DNA of 7,043 nucleotides, taken from an uncultured Clostridia bacterium. GTDB taxonomy: Bacteria > Bacillota > Clostridia > Oscillospirales > Oscillospiraceae. Where the stretch lies: contig CALBJG010000023.1 of the NCBI GenBank assembly GCA_937892865.1, positions 1 through 7,043 on the forward strand, in the 5' to 3' direction. This document shows, in pieces, positions 1-5,859 of the stretch (positions are counted from its first letter, which is position 1; every line of letters begins with the position of its first letter). Position numbers and translations under genes: made by a program. The notes beneath the pieces were generated by a model. That model made no database searches, was not told the origin of the DNA, and was given only the letters and a program-made list of their open reading frames with translations.

Positions 1-19
1 TCATAGAGATGACAGACAT
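1..19 (-). CDS. rpsB: 30S ribosomal protein S2, first six codons only (partial)
   Basis: The ATG at 19-17 opens a frame reading MSVISM before the window ends. An AGGAG ribosome binding site lies at 33-29, nine bases upstream. Ribosomal protein S2 of many Bacillota starts M-[AS]-V-I-S-M followed by KQLLEAGVHFGH, so the six visible residues, the strong promoter and the long structured leader all fit rpsB. S2 is a primary component of the small ribosomal subunit and is often followed by tsf. The call rests on six residues plus context and could be wrong; the next few codons outside the window would settle it. Confidence 0.5.
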
Positions 20-141
20 TTTTATTTTCTCCTTTTGTTTGTTCCTCCACCCCGATCATCCCGACAGCCCGCCTTTTAGAGGCACTGGGGCAGCCGGTCC
101 CCGGGTGTGTGGTGTAAAATACTACGGGAAAAATCCCGTGC
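20..141 (-). promoter_or_regulatory. Structured 5' leader of the putative rpsB gene
   Basis: Transcription from the promoter at 148-176 should start near 141, leaving about 120 nt untranslated. At the very 5' end there is a perfect 6-bp hairpin (ACGGGA 124-129 with TCCCGT 134-139, four-base loop). A second possible stem pairs GGGG 87-90 with CCCC 99-102, and G-rich stretches nearer the start codon could pair with the C-rich middle. The first hairpin has no U-run that would make it an obvious terminator. S2 mRNA leaders are known to be autoregulatory in gammaproteobacteria; whether this leader binds S2 is inference only. Confidence 0.4.
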
Positions 142-147
142 CGATTC

Positions 148-176
148 ATTATATAGGAACATTTCCCTTTTTGCAA
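148..176 (-). promoter_or_regulatory. Sigma-A-type promoter for the putative rpsB gene
   Basis: On the minus strand a TTGCAA -35 box (176-171) is followed by a 17-bp spacer and a perfect TATAAT -10 box (153-148). The promoter lies in the A/T-rich gap after the YlmC/YmxH-family gene, so the downstream gene can be transcribed independently. I see no convincing terminator between the two genes, so read-through is also possible. Confidence 0.75.
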
Positions 177-219
177 GTACTTTTTTGCGATTTTTTTGAA
201 AAATTTGCCTTATTTTTCA

Positions 220-501
220 TTAAAACAGAAGCCCCGGCTTGGGACGGGGTACCCGGCAGGCCTCCGGCTTGATATCCACCAGGATAATATCCGGCCCGAT
301 ACGGCAGATATTGCACCAGGGGATCACATAATCATCCCGCCTGCCCCAAAGACCGAAAAAGCGGCAGGGGCCGGGAACGATGATAGCAATGATTTTCCCT
401 TCCGGCAGTTCCACCCGGGCATCTCTGACAAACCCCAGCCGCCGTCCGTCGCTGACACAAATGACCTCTTTACAATGCAGATCCGTAAATTTACAAGCCA
501 T
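220..501 (-). CDS. ylmC: YlmC/YmxH family PRC-barrel protein
   Basis: A 93-residue protein starting MACKFTDLHCKEVICVSDG. The pattern of a short beta strand, DGRRLGFVRDA, an ELPEGKI turn, IIVPGP, FGLWGRRDDYVIPW, then IGPDIILVDI matches the small PRC-barrel proteins of the YlmC/YmxH family (B. subtilis YlmC shows DGKKLG, GKI, DDELVIPW, IGEDVILV). Members are about 80-95 residues, so this one is full length, with a short proline-rich tail at residues 80-93. The family is often called sporulation-associated, but its biochemical role is not established. The ATG at 501 is preferred over a TTG two codons upstream because a GGGGG ribosome binding site (513-509) sits seven bases before it. It contains several cysteines (3, 10 and others) without an evident metal motif. 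It faces the putative rpsB gene in the same direction. Confidence 0.85.
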   Translation of the reverse strand: MACKFTDLHCKEVICVSDGRRLGFVRDARVELPEGKIIAIIVPGPCRFFGLWGRRDDYVIPWCNICRIGPDIILVDIKPEACRVPRPKPGLLF

Positions 502-551
502 ACCCAAACCCCCATAGCCTTTTGGTAAAGCCTATGCCGATTGGGAAACAG

Positions 552-581
552 ATATAACCAAATTCTAATTTATCGCTGCAA
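552..581 (-). promoter_or_regulatory. Possible promoter of the YlmC/YmxH-family gene
   Basis: On the minus strand TTGCAG (581-576) and TTATAT (557-552) are separated by 18 bp, about 50 bp before the start codon. Both boxes are imperfect and the region is A/T rich, so this is a weak call. The -35 box lies inside the loop and arm of the 8-bp inverted repeat at 569-592. A sporulation sigma factor promoter cannot be excluded. Confidence 0.3.
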
Positions 582-592
582 TGCGCGATAAA
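569..592. repeat. 8-bp perfect inverted repeat
   Basis: TTTATCGC (569-576) pairs with GCGATAAA (585-592) around an eight-base loop. It directly abuts the left arm of the heptad repeat block that begins at 594 and may be part of that element. It could also act as a weak bidirectional hairpin between the YlmC/YmxH-family gene and the repeats. Neither side has a run of T long enough for a confident terminator call. Confidence 0.5.
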
Positions 593-593
593 A

Positions 594-700
594 ATTGACA
601 ATGGACAATTGTCAATTGATGTGTGGCCTGCGGCCACTATTTAAATAAATTTGCGAAGCAAATACCTCAATTGTCAACTGACAACTGTCAACTGACAACT
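594..700. repeat. MITE-like intergenic repeat with heptad arms and two internal hairpins
   Basis: The left arm (594-620) consists of degenerate 7-bp units of the type TTGACAA, TGGACAA, TTGTCAA. The right arm (667-700) contains a perfect 14-bp tandem duplication, TGTCAACTGACAAC at 672-685 and again at 686-699, preceded by CAATTG. Reverse-complemented, the right arm resembles the left, so the arms act as imperfect terminal inverted repeats. Between them are a perfect 6-bp hairpin (GTGGCC 623-628, loop TGC, GGCCAC 632-637), the palindrome TATTTAAATA (639-648) and another 6-bp hairpin (ATTTGC 649-654, loop GAA, GCAAAT 658-663). There is no coding capacity. This looks like a short non-autonomous repeat of a kind I associate with clostridial intergenic regions; the exact family is not identified. 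Confidence 0.7.
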
Positions 701-710
701 ATATAACGGC

Positions 711-764
711 AGTCCGATTAGATTCGCACAAATAACGAATTGCCTGGCCGGGCATCCGGCCCGG
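711..764 (+). repeat. Two-hairpin structured repeat, copy 1
   Basis: This copy is matched by the reverse complement of the window end (7043 down to about 6993): 29 of the first 36 bases are identical, and six of the seven differences are consecutive bases at 727-732. Hairpin 1 pairs ATTCG (722-726) with CGAAT (736-740). Hairpin 2 pairs GGCCGG (746-751) with CCGGCC (756-761) around a GCAT loop. The other copy keeps the GCAT loop but changes two stem base pairs in a compensatory way. Here CCGGGC (748-753) could alternatively pair with GCCCGG (759-764). The repeat ends 35 bp before the -35 box of the zinc-ribbon gene, so it would not be in that gene's transcript. I do not recognise the family. 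Confidence 0.75.
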
Positions 765-799
765 TCTGTAAATAAAAAGTAAACATTCGTAATATTAAG

Positions 800-827
800 T
801 TGAAAAAATTTCGAAAGGGCATATAAT
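800..827 (+). promoter_or_regulatory. Promoter of the zinc-ribbon membrane protein gene
   Basis: A TTGAAA -35 box (800-805), a 16-bp spacer and a perfect TATAAT -10 box (822-827) lie 29 bp before the start codon. This implies a short leader of roughly 20 nt. The surrounding sequence is A/T rich, as expected for a strong vegetative promoter. Confidence 0.7.
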
Positions 828-856
828 AAAACCATCTGAGAACAAGGTGGGCATAT

Positions 857-1258
857 ATGAATTTTCTTCGTCAGTTAGGCGCAAAGATCAAAACCGGTCT
901 GCGCACTTTTATGACCGGCCGTTACGGTACGGACAAACTGAATATGGCGATTTTGGGCGCAGGACTCATCGCTTGTCTGCTAAGTATGTTTATCCGTTTT
1001 CCCCTGATCAATCTGCTGCTGACACTGCTTTCTTATGTGTTGATGGGCTGGGCGATCTTCCGGAGTCTGTCCCGGAATGTGTATAAGCGCTATCGGGAAA
1101 ACAGCCGGTATTTGAACTTTTTGAATCGCTTTAAAGATAAAGAACATCGGTATTTCAGTTGTCCCCGGTGCCGCCAAACGGTACGCGTACCCAAAGGCAA
1201 GGGAAAAATCGCCATTACCTGCCCCAAGTGCAAGGAAAAATTTATAAAGAAGACTTAA
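857..1258 (+). CDS. Small membrane protein with C-terminal zinc ribbon, function unknown
   Basis: A 133-residue protein. Residues 1-28 are basic and carry the motif GRYGTDKLN just before the membrane part. Two hydrophobic segments follow at about 29-46 and 48-69, forming a helical hairpin. A basic, tyrosine- and arginine-rich linker spans about 70-100. The C-terminus has a four-cysteine zinc ribbon, CPRC (102-105) and CPKC (122-125), in a lysine-rich context. Both ends are positively charged and should face the cytoplasm, leaving the zinc ribbon inside the cell. Similar short proteins are widespread in Clostridia and are usually annotated as hypothetical or zinc-ribbon proteins; I know of no assigned function. 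The ATG at 857 is supported by AAGGTGGG (844-851) five bases upstream. The gene has its own promoter and terminator and is probably monocistronic. Confidence 0.85.
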   Translation: MNFLRQLGAKIKTGLRTFMTGRYGTDKLNMAILGAGLIACLLSMFIRFPLINLLLTLLSYVLMGWAIFRSLSRNVYKRYRENSRYLNFLNRFKDKEHRYFSCPRCRQTVRVPKGKGKIAITCPKCKEKFIKKT

Positions 1259-1291
1259 ACCGAGGAGAAATGCTCCTCGGTTTCCTTTTTT
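1259..1291 (+). terminator. Rho-independent terminator of the zinc-ribbon gene
   Basis: ACCGAGGAG (1259-1267) pairs perfectly with CTCCTCGGT (1273-1281) around a five-base loop, followed by a T-rich tract to 1291. It begins at the base after the stop codon, so it should cleanly isolate this gene from glgB downstream. Confidence 0.9.
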
Positions 1292-1307
1292 AGACAAAAG
1301 GAAAGCA

Positions 1308-1337
1308 TTGACGAACCGGCAGAGAAAGTGATAAAAT
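1308..1337 (+). promoter_or_regulatory. Promoter of glgB
   Basis: TTGACG (1308-1313), an 18-bp spacer and TAAAAT (1332-1337) lie between the preceding terminator and glgB. The leader would be about 40 nt. I see no obvious carbon catabolite (cre) operator or other regulatory structure around it. Confidence 0.6.
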
Positions 1338-1384
1338 AGATTCAGACACAAAACCAATCATCAGATTTGGAAAGGATGTCAGTT

Positions 1385-3361
1385 ATGAAACATAAGATCT
1401 TGAAAATCGATCCTTACTTGAAGCCTTTCGAGAAGGATTTTGACCTGCGTATGGAAAATTACCGCCGGAAGAAAGAGGAACTTCTTGCGCCTGGTCAGAC
1501 ATTGGCGGATTTTGCCGGGGGCTATCTGTATTTCGGCTTTCACAAAGAGAAAGACGGCTGGTACTACCGGGAGTGGGCGCCTGCGGCGGACGCAGTGTAT
1601 CTTACCGGCGATTTTAACGGCTGGGACAGACGCGCCTGCCCCTTAAACAAACTGGAAAACGGCGTTTGGGAAGTGTTTTTGCCCGGCGAAAATGCCCTGC
1701 AGGCAGGTCAGTCGGTACTGACCATCGTGGTCAGCGGCGATCAGGAACTGGAGCGGATCCCGCTGTACGCCACCCGGGTGGTGCAAGACCCCTTCACTTA
1801 CCAGTGGTCTGCCCAGATCCACGAGCCTTACGATTTCCCCTGGACAGACGGCAAGTTTAAGCCGAAAAAGAATCTGTTCATCTATGAATGCCACATCGGT
1901 ATGGCCCAGGAAGAGGGAAAGGTAGGCACTTACCGGGAGTTTAAGGACAATGTCCTGCCCCGTATCAAGGATTTAGGCTATAACACCATTCAAATTATGG
2001 CGGTGATGGAGCATCCCTATTACGCTTCTTTCGGCTATCAGGTGACCAATTTCTTCGCTGCGTCTTCCCGTTTCGGTACGCCGGAAGAACTGAAAGAACT
2101 CATCGATACCGCCCATAAAATGGGTATCGCCGTTCTTTTGGATGTGGTCCATTCCCACGCCTCCAAAAATACCCGGGAGGGCATCAACGAATTTGACGGC
2201 ACGGACTACCAATTCTTCCACGCCGGGGAAAAGGGCAACCACATTGCCTGGGATACCAAGTGCTTTAACTACGATAAAAACGAAGTTCTGCACTTTTTGC
2301 TGTCCAACTTGAAATTCTGGATGACCGAGTATCACTTTGACGGTTTCCGTTTTGACGGCGTTACCTCGATGCTCTATCATAACCACGGATTGGGCAGTGA
2401 TTTCTGTTCTTACGATACCTATTTCTCCCTGAATACCGATACACAAGCGGTGACATATCTGCAACTGGCCAACGAAATGGTGCGGCAACTGAATCCCAAC
2501 GCCATTATGATCGCCGAGGATACCTCTGCGCTCCCCGGTCTGTGCCTGCCCATTGAAGACGGGGGCGTAGGCTTTGACTACCGGCTGGCCATGGGCGTGC
2601 CGGATATGTGGATCAAACTCTTAAAAGAAGTACCCGATGAATATTGGGATCTGAATCACATCTACTATGAATTGGCAAACCGCCGTCCCAAGGAAAAGGT
2701 CATCGGCTACTGCGAGTCCCACGATCAGGCGTTGGTGGGCGACAAGACCATTATGTTCCGGCTTTGTGACCAGGAGATGTACTGGTCTATGGGCAAGAAT
2801 GATCAAAATATGGTCATCGACCGGGGTATGGCGCTGCATAAGATGCTCCGTCTGCTGACCATGTCTTTGGGTGGCGAGGGTTATCTGACCTTTATGGGCA
2901 ACGAGTTCGGCCATCCGGAGTGGATCGACTTCCCCCGGGAGGGCAACGGCTGGTCTTACCACTATTGCCGCCGCCAGTGGCATCTGGCAGATGATGAGAA
3001 TCTCAAATACCAGTATCTCCACGCCTTTGAAAAGGCAATGGTGGAAAAGGCGAAGAAATACCGCACCCTTTCCGGTAAGGACAAGCAACTGTATCTGTCC
3101 AATGATCAGAAAGTGATGGCTTACCGGAAGAACAAAGCAATCTTCGTTTTCAATTTCCATCCCAATAATTCCTATGACGGCTTCTTCCTGCCTTTGCAGG
3201 AGACGGGCAGTTACCAGGTAACCTTGTCCACCGACGATTACTGTTTCGGCGGCCAGGGCCGCATCTGGCATCAGATCTACGAAACATGCGAGGAAAACGG
3301 CGTGCCGGGTATCCGTTTCTATCTCCCCAGCCGCACAGCGGTGGTAATCGAAAAGAAATAA
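1385..3361 (+). CDS. glgB: 1,4-alpha-glucan branching enzyme, eukaryote-type
   Basis: A 658-residue cytosolic enzyme that transfers segments of alpha-1,4-glucan to form alpha-1,6 branches in glycogen. An N-terminal helical region (about 1-55) leads into a CBM48-type beta sandwich beginning EWAPAADAVYLTGDFNGWD (63-81), then a GH13 (alpha/beta)8 barrel and a C-terminal beta domain. The GH13 regions are intact: DVVHSH (253-258), DGFRFDG with nucleophile D324 and R322, IAED with acid/base E378, and ESHDQALVGDKT with H446 and D447. Stretches such as DGFRFDGVTSMLYH, GGEGYLTFMGNEFGHPEW and NFHP closely match animal and fungal GBE1 rather than the classical E. coli-type GlgB, pointing to subfamily GH13_8. 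Its length is near that of eukaryotic enzymes (about 700). The ATG at 1385 is chosen because AAAGGA lies eight bases upstream; an in-frame ATG at 1376 has poor spacing. No other glycogen genes are in the window. Confidence 0.95.
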   Translation: MKHKILKIDPYLKPFEKDFDLRMENYRRKKEELLAPGQTLADFAGGYLYFGFHKEKDGWYYREWAPAADAVYLTGDFNGWDRRACPLNKLENGVWEVFLPGENALQAGQSVLTIVVSGDQELERIPLYATRVVQDPFTYQWSAQIHEPYDFPWTDGKFKPKKNLFIYECHIGMAQEEGKVGTYREFKDNVLPRIKDLGYNTIQIMAVMEHPYYASFGYQVTNFFAASSRFGTPEELKELIDTAHKMGIAVLLDVVHSHASKNTREGINEFDGTDYQFFHAGEKGNHIAWDTKCFNYDKNEVLHFLLSNLKFWMTEYHFDGFRFDGVTSMLYHNHGLGSDFCSYDTYFSLNTDTQAVTYLQLANEMVRQLNPNAIMIAEDTSALPGLCLPIEDGGVGFDYRLAMGVPDMWIKLLKEVPDEYWDLNHIYYELANRRPKEKVIGYCESHDQALVGDKTIMFRLCDQEMYWSMGKNDQNMVIDRGMALHKMLRLLTMSLGGEGYLTFMGNEFGHPEWIDFPREGNGWSYHYCRRQWHLADDENLKYQYLHAFEKAMVEKAKKYRTLSGKDKQLYLSNDQKVMAYRKNKAIFVFNFHPNNSYDGFFLPLQETGSYQVTLSTDDYCFGGQGRIWHQIYETCEENGVPGIRFYLPSRTAVVIEKK

Positions 3362-3375
3362 CGCAAAATCGAACA

Positions 3376-3417
3376 AGGCCCCAAATCGTCATACTTGTGT
3401 TTGACGATTTGGGGCTT
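3376..3417 (+). terminator. Terminator-like hairpin after glgB (copy A of a duplicated hairpin)
   Basis: GCCCCAAATCGTCA (3378-3391) pairs perfectly over 14 bp with TGACGATTTGGGGC (3402-3415) around a ten-base loop, and flanking bases can extend the stem. It follows the glgB stop codon by 16 bp. The downstream tract (CTTCTCATTT) is only moderately T rich, so termination may be less efficient than at the other sites. An almost identical sequence recurs at 3594-3635 in the same orientation. Confidence 0.65.
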
Positions 3418-3452
3418 CTCATTTAAGAGGCTCAGAGAAGTCCCAAAGACAA

Positions 3453-3501
3453 GCAAACCGAACGCGTCGGCGTACAAAGGTACGGTAGTCGTTCGGTTTG
3501 C
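3453..3501. repeat. Long imperfect hairpin between glgB and metG
   Basis: GCAAACCGAACG (3453-3464) pairs perfectly with CGTTCGGTTTGC (3490-3501). Inside, CGTAC (3471-3475) and GTACG (3480-3484) form a second 5-bp stem capped by AAAG, with an asymmetric internal loop between the two. Further small inverted repeats follow: CGCCTTGC/GCAAGCG around 3515-3532 and ACTTGC/GCAAGT around 3538-3570. No ribosome binding site with a convincing reading frame is present. The block could be a structured RNA, a palindromic intergenic repeat, or the remains of an inserted element; I do not recognise a family. Confidence 0.5.
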
Positions 3502-3586
3502 GCAGTAAGTCAAACGCCTTGCGTAGCAAGCGAATGCACTTGCTTGATGTTATGTAAACCTTGCAAGTTTAGAAAGCAGTCCTTAG

Positions 3587-3633
3587 GTAAAAAGCCCCAA
3601 ATCGCCATACTTGCGTTTGACGGTTTGGGGCTT
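3587..3633 (-). terminator. Rho-independent terminator of metG (copy B of the duplicated hairpin)
   Basis: Read on the minus strand, AAGCCCCAAACCG (3633-3621) pairs with CGATTTGGGGCTT (3604-3592) over 13 bp with one G-T pair, and a run of five T (3593-3589) follows. It begins about 10 bp after the metG stop codon. Apart from a few substitutions it is the same sequence as the hairpin after glgB, in direct orientation, so both convergent genes end at members of one hairpin family. Confidence 0.85.
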
Positions 3634-3643
3634 CTATGAACTC

Positions 3644-5605
3644 TTAGCAAAGTTTTGCGCCGGCGGGAATTGCATCATCTACCATCAGCAGGTGCAGTTT
3701 TTCTTCGCCTTTTTCCGTGTGGACCGCAGAGATCAGCATACCGCAGGATTCTCTGCCCATCATCTTCCGGGGCGGCAGGTTGGTAATGGCGACCAGTGTC
3801 TTGCCGATCAGTTCCTCGGGCTTATAGTACTTGGCAATACCGGAGAGGATCTGCCGGTCTGTGCCGGTGCCGTCGTCCAGGGTAAACTGCAGGAGTTTGT
3901 CGGATTTCTTTACCGGCTGGCAATCCTTGACTTTCACAGCCCGGAAATCAGACTTGCAGAAGGTGTCAAAATCCACCGTTTCCTCACTGTAAGGCTCAAT
4001 TTCCAGCGCAGGCAGAGCGGCTTTTGCCTTTTCTGCGTTGAATGCGTCGATCTCGGCGAGTTTCTTTTCCATATCCAACCGGGCAAAGAGGATCTCGGGA
4101 GCATCCAGTTTGGTGCCGGGGGCTACAACGCCAAAGGTAGCAAGACTCTCCAAACCGCCGTTTTCGGTTTTGATCTGCTCCAGGATCCGGCGGGAGGTAT
4201 CCGGCAGGAAGGATTCCAGAGCAACAGCCGCCATACGGATGGACTCCAGCAGGTTATACAGCACGGTACCCAGGCGGAGCTTGTTTGCCTCGTCCTTTGC
4301 CAAAGCCCAGGGCGCGGTCTCGTCAATATACTTGTTGGCGCGGCGGAGCAGTACGAAGATCTCGTCGATGGCATCTGCCACTTTCAGTTCGTTCATCTTG
4401 GCTTCCACCTTGCCGGGCATAGCCAGAGCAACGGCTTTCAGTTCCTCGTCCAGTGCATCGGGGGCGGTGGGCGCCTGGACGAAGCCGTCAAAGTACTTGT
4501 TATTCATAGCAATGGTCCGGTTGACCAGATTGCCCAGAATGTTGGCAAGTTCGGAGTTGATCCGCTCGATGATCAGTTCGTAGGTCATAATGCCGTCCGC
4601 GGCAAAGGGCATTTCGTGGAGCACAAAGTAGCGCACAGCATCCACGCCGAACAGTTCCACCAGATCATCCGCATAGATCACATTACCCAGGGACTTGGAC
4701 ATCTTATCGCCCTTCACCAGCAGCCAGGGGTGACCGAAGACCTGCTTGGGCAGGGGCTCGCCCATACTCATCAGGAAGATAGGCCAGTAAATGGTGTGGA
4801 AACGGACGATATCCTTGCCGATCAGATGCAGGTCTGCCGGCCAGAATTTTTTATACTGCTCGGAATGATTGCCGTCGGGGTCATAGCCGCAGAAAGTGAT
4901 ATAGTTGCTCAAAGCGTCCAGCCACACATAGGTCACGTGACCCGGGTCAAATTCCACGGGAATGCCCCAGGTGAAACTGGTACGGGATACGCACAGATCC
5001 TGCAGACCGGGTTTGAGGAAGTTGTTGATCATCTCGTTTTTCCGGCTCTCGGGCTGGATAAATTCGGGATGGCTCTCAATATGGGCGATCAGTTGATCGG
5101 CATACTTGCTCATCTTGAAGAAATATGCCTCTTCCTCTGCGTCCACACACTCACGGCCGCAGTCGGGACATTTGCCGTCCACCAACTGGCTCTCGGTCCA
5201 GAAAGACTCGCAGGGGGTGCAGTATTTGCCCACATATTTTCCTTTGTAAATGTCGCCCTTTTCGTACATCCGGGCGAAGATCTTCTGTACTTTGGTCTTA
5301 TGCTCCGGGTCGGTGGTGCGGACAAACCGGTCATAAGTGGTGTTCATCAGATCCCAAATATCCTTGATCTGACCTGCCACATTGTCCACATATTCCTGGG
5401 GCGTAATGCCGGCGGCTTCCGCCTTCTGCTGGATCTTCTGACCGTGCTCGTCGGTGCCGGTCTGGAAATAGACATCGAAGCCTGCCTGCCGCTTGTAACG
5501 GGCGATGGCGTCAGCTAAAACGATCTCGTAAGTGTTGCCGATATGGGGCTTTGCCGAGGTGTAGGCGATCGCTGTTGTGATGTAATAGGGTTTCTTCTGT
5601 GTCAT
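3644..5605 (-). CDS. metG: Methionyl-tRNA synthetase with C-terminal tRNA-binding domain
   Basis: A 653-residue cytosolic class I synthetase that charges tRNA-Met using methionine and ATP. The Rossmann fold opens with YYITTAIAYTSAKPHIGN, containing the HIGN signature at 21-24. The connective domain has a four-cysteine zinc knuckle (C129, C132, C146, C149). KMSKS lies at 301-305, followed by the helical anticodon-binding domain. Residues about 546-653 form a Trbp111/EMAP-type OB-fold tRNA-binding domain (SDFRAVKV, LPPRKMMGRESCGMLIS), which commonly mediates dimerisation and tRNA binding. Length and domain order match the long bacterial MetG type. The ATG at 5605 has an excellent AAGGAGG (5619-5613) seven bases upstream. 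Expression should be controlled by the T-box leader directly upstream, and the gene ends at a strong terminator. All catalytic motifs are present. Confidence 0.97.
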   Translation of the reverse strand: MTQKKPYYITTAIAYTSAKPHIGNTYEIVLADAIARYKRQAGFDVYFQTGTDEHGQKIQQKAEAAGITPQEYVDNVAGQIKDIWDLMNTTYDRFVRTTDPEHKTKVQKIFARMYEKGDIYKGKYVGKYCTPCESFWTESQLVDGKCPDCGRECVDAEEEAYFFKMSKYADQLIAHIESHPEFIQPESRKNEMINNFLKPGLQDLCVSRTSFTWGIPVEFDPGHVTYVWLDALSNYITFCGYDPDGNHSEQYKKFWPADLHLIGKDIVRFHTIYWPIFLMSMGEPLPKQVFGHPWLLVKGDKMSKSLGNVIYADDLVELFGVDAVRYFVLHEMPFAADGIMTYELIIERINSELANILGNLVNRTIAMNNKYFDGFVQAPTAPDALDEELKAVALAMPGKVEAKMNELKVADAIDEIFVLLRRANKYIDETAPWALAKDEANKLRLGTVLYNLLESIRMAAVALESFLPDTSRRILEQIKTENGGLESLATFGVVAPGTKLDAPEILFARLDMEKKLAEIDAFNAEKAKAALPALEIEPYSEETVDFDTFCKSDFRAVKVKDCQPVKKSDKLLQFTLDDGTGTDRQILSGIAKYYKPEELIGKTLVAITNLPPRKMMGRESCGMLISAVHTEKGEEKLHLLMVDDAIPAGAKLC

Positions 5606-5853
5606 AGTGTATCCTCCTTAAAAAGAAAATCGCCCTTGCTGTTTGCAAGGGCGATAAAATTTACCGCGGTACCACCTTGATTCGCACTTTCGTGCCTCAA
5701 AACGCTGTAACGGGCGACCCCGGGACTGCCTACCTATCGACAGTCTGGCTCCAAGACCATGTTCTGCCGTTTTCGCCGTACCCCTTTCCACCTGCCGGGG
5801 CTCTCTGAACGGTTATTCCAGCATACTCTTCTTTTCAAAGCCTTTGCAATATT
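5606..5853 (-). promoter_or_regulatory. T-box leader, methionine-specific, upstream of metG
   Basis: Transcript of about 245 nt before metG. The conserved T-box core AAGGTGGTACCGCGG lies at 5678-5664. A stem III hairpin (GCAC GAAA GTGC, around 5695-5684) precedes it, and Stem I begins with AGTA at 5827-5824. On the 3' side of the Stem I specifier loop is GAAC-ATG-G, so the specifier triplet is ATG at 5760-5758, matching methionine and the downstream gene. The antiterminator (AAGG with CGCCCTT) overlaps the terminator. Known T-box logic: uncharged tRNA-Met pairs its anticodon with the specifier and its free CCA end with the T-box bulge, stabilising the antiterminator and turning metG on. The assignment is firm; detailed Stem I pairing was done by eye. 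Confidence 0.93.
5620..5655 (-). terminator. Regulated intrinsic terminator of the T-box leader
   Basis: ATCGCCCTTGC (5655-5645) pairs perfectly over 11 bp with GCAAGGGCGAT (5639-5629) around a five-base loop and is followed by a T-rich run to 5620. Its 5' arm contains the CGCCCTT segment needed for the antiterminator, making the two structures mutually exclusive. The run ends immediately before the metG ribosome binding site. Confidence 0.93.
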
Positions 5854-5859
5854 GTATGC

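Noticed and set aside
9..272. Plus-strand 87-codon frame at the window start
   Set aside because: It overlaps the rpsB-like promoter and leader on the other strand, begins without a ribosome binding site, and shows no protein family features.
324..515. Alternative minus-strand frame starting at 515 opposite 324-515
   Set aside because: It is out of frame with the YlmC/YmxH-family gene, whose motifs are clear; its ATG lies within the ribosome binding site of the real start.
594..700. Possible CRISPR array in the repeated TGTCAAC region
   Set aside because: The units are 7-14 bp, contiguous and without spacers, and no cas genes are present.
1367..1384. Extended N-terminus of glgB from TTG 1367 or ATG 1376
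   Set aside because: The AAAGGA element is correctly spaced for ATG 1385 and lies too close to or inside the upstream candidates.
2621..3376. Minus-strand open frame of about 250 codons inside glgB
   Set aside because: It lies opposite the conserved GH13 catalytic part of glgB and has no family resemblance or initiation signal.
3319..3513. Minus-strand 64-codon frame covering the hairpins between glgB and metG
   Set aside because: It spans the long imperfect hairpin and terminator copy A and enters the glgB 3' end. It has no convincing ribosome binding site. If the region is a dispersed repeat, such frames would recur without being genes.
3611..5518. A 635-codon open frame on the plus strand opposite metG
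   Set aside because: It is the complement of a well-supported synthetase gene. It has no recognisable domain, its composition is that of an antisense shadow, and it starts in the metG terminator without a ribosome binding site.
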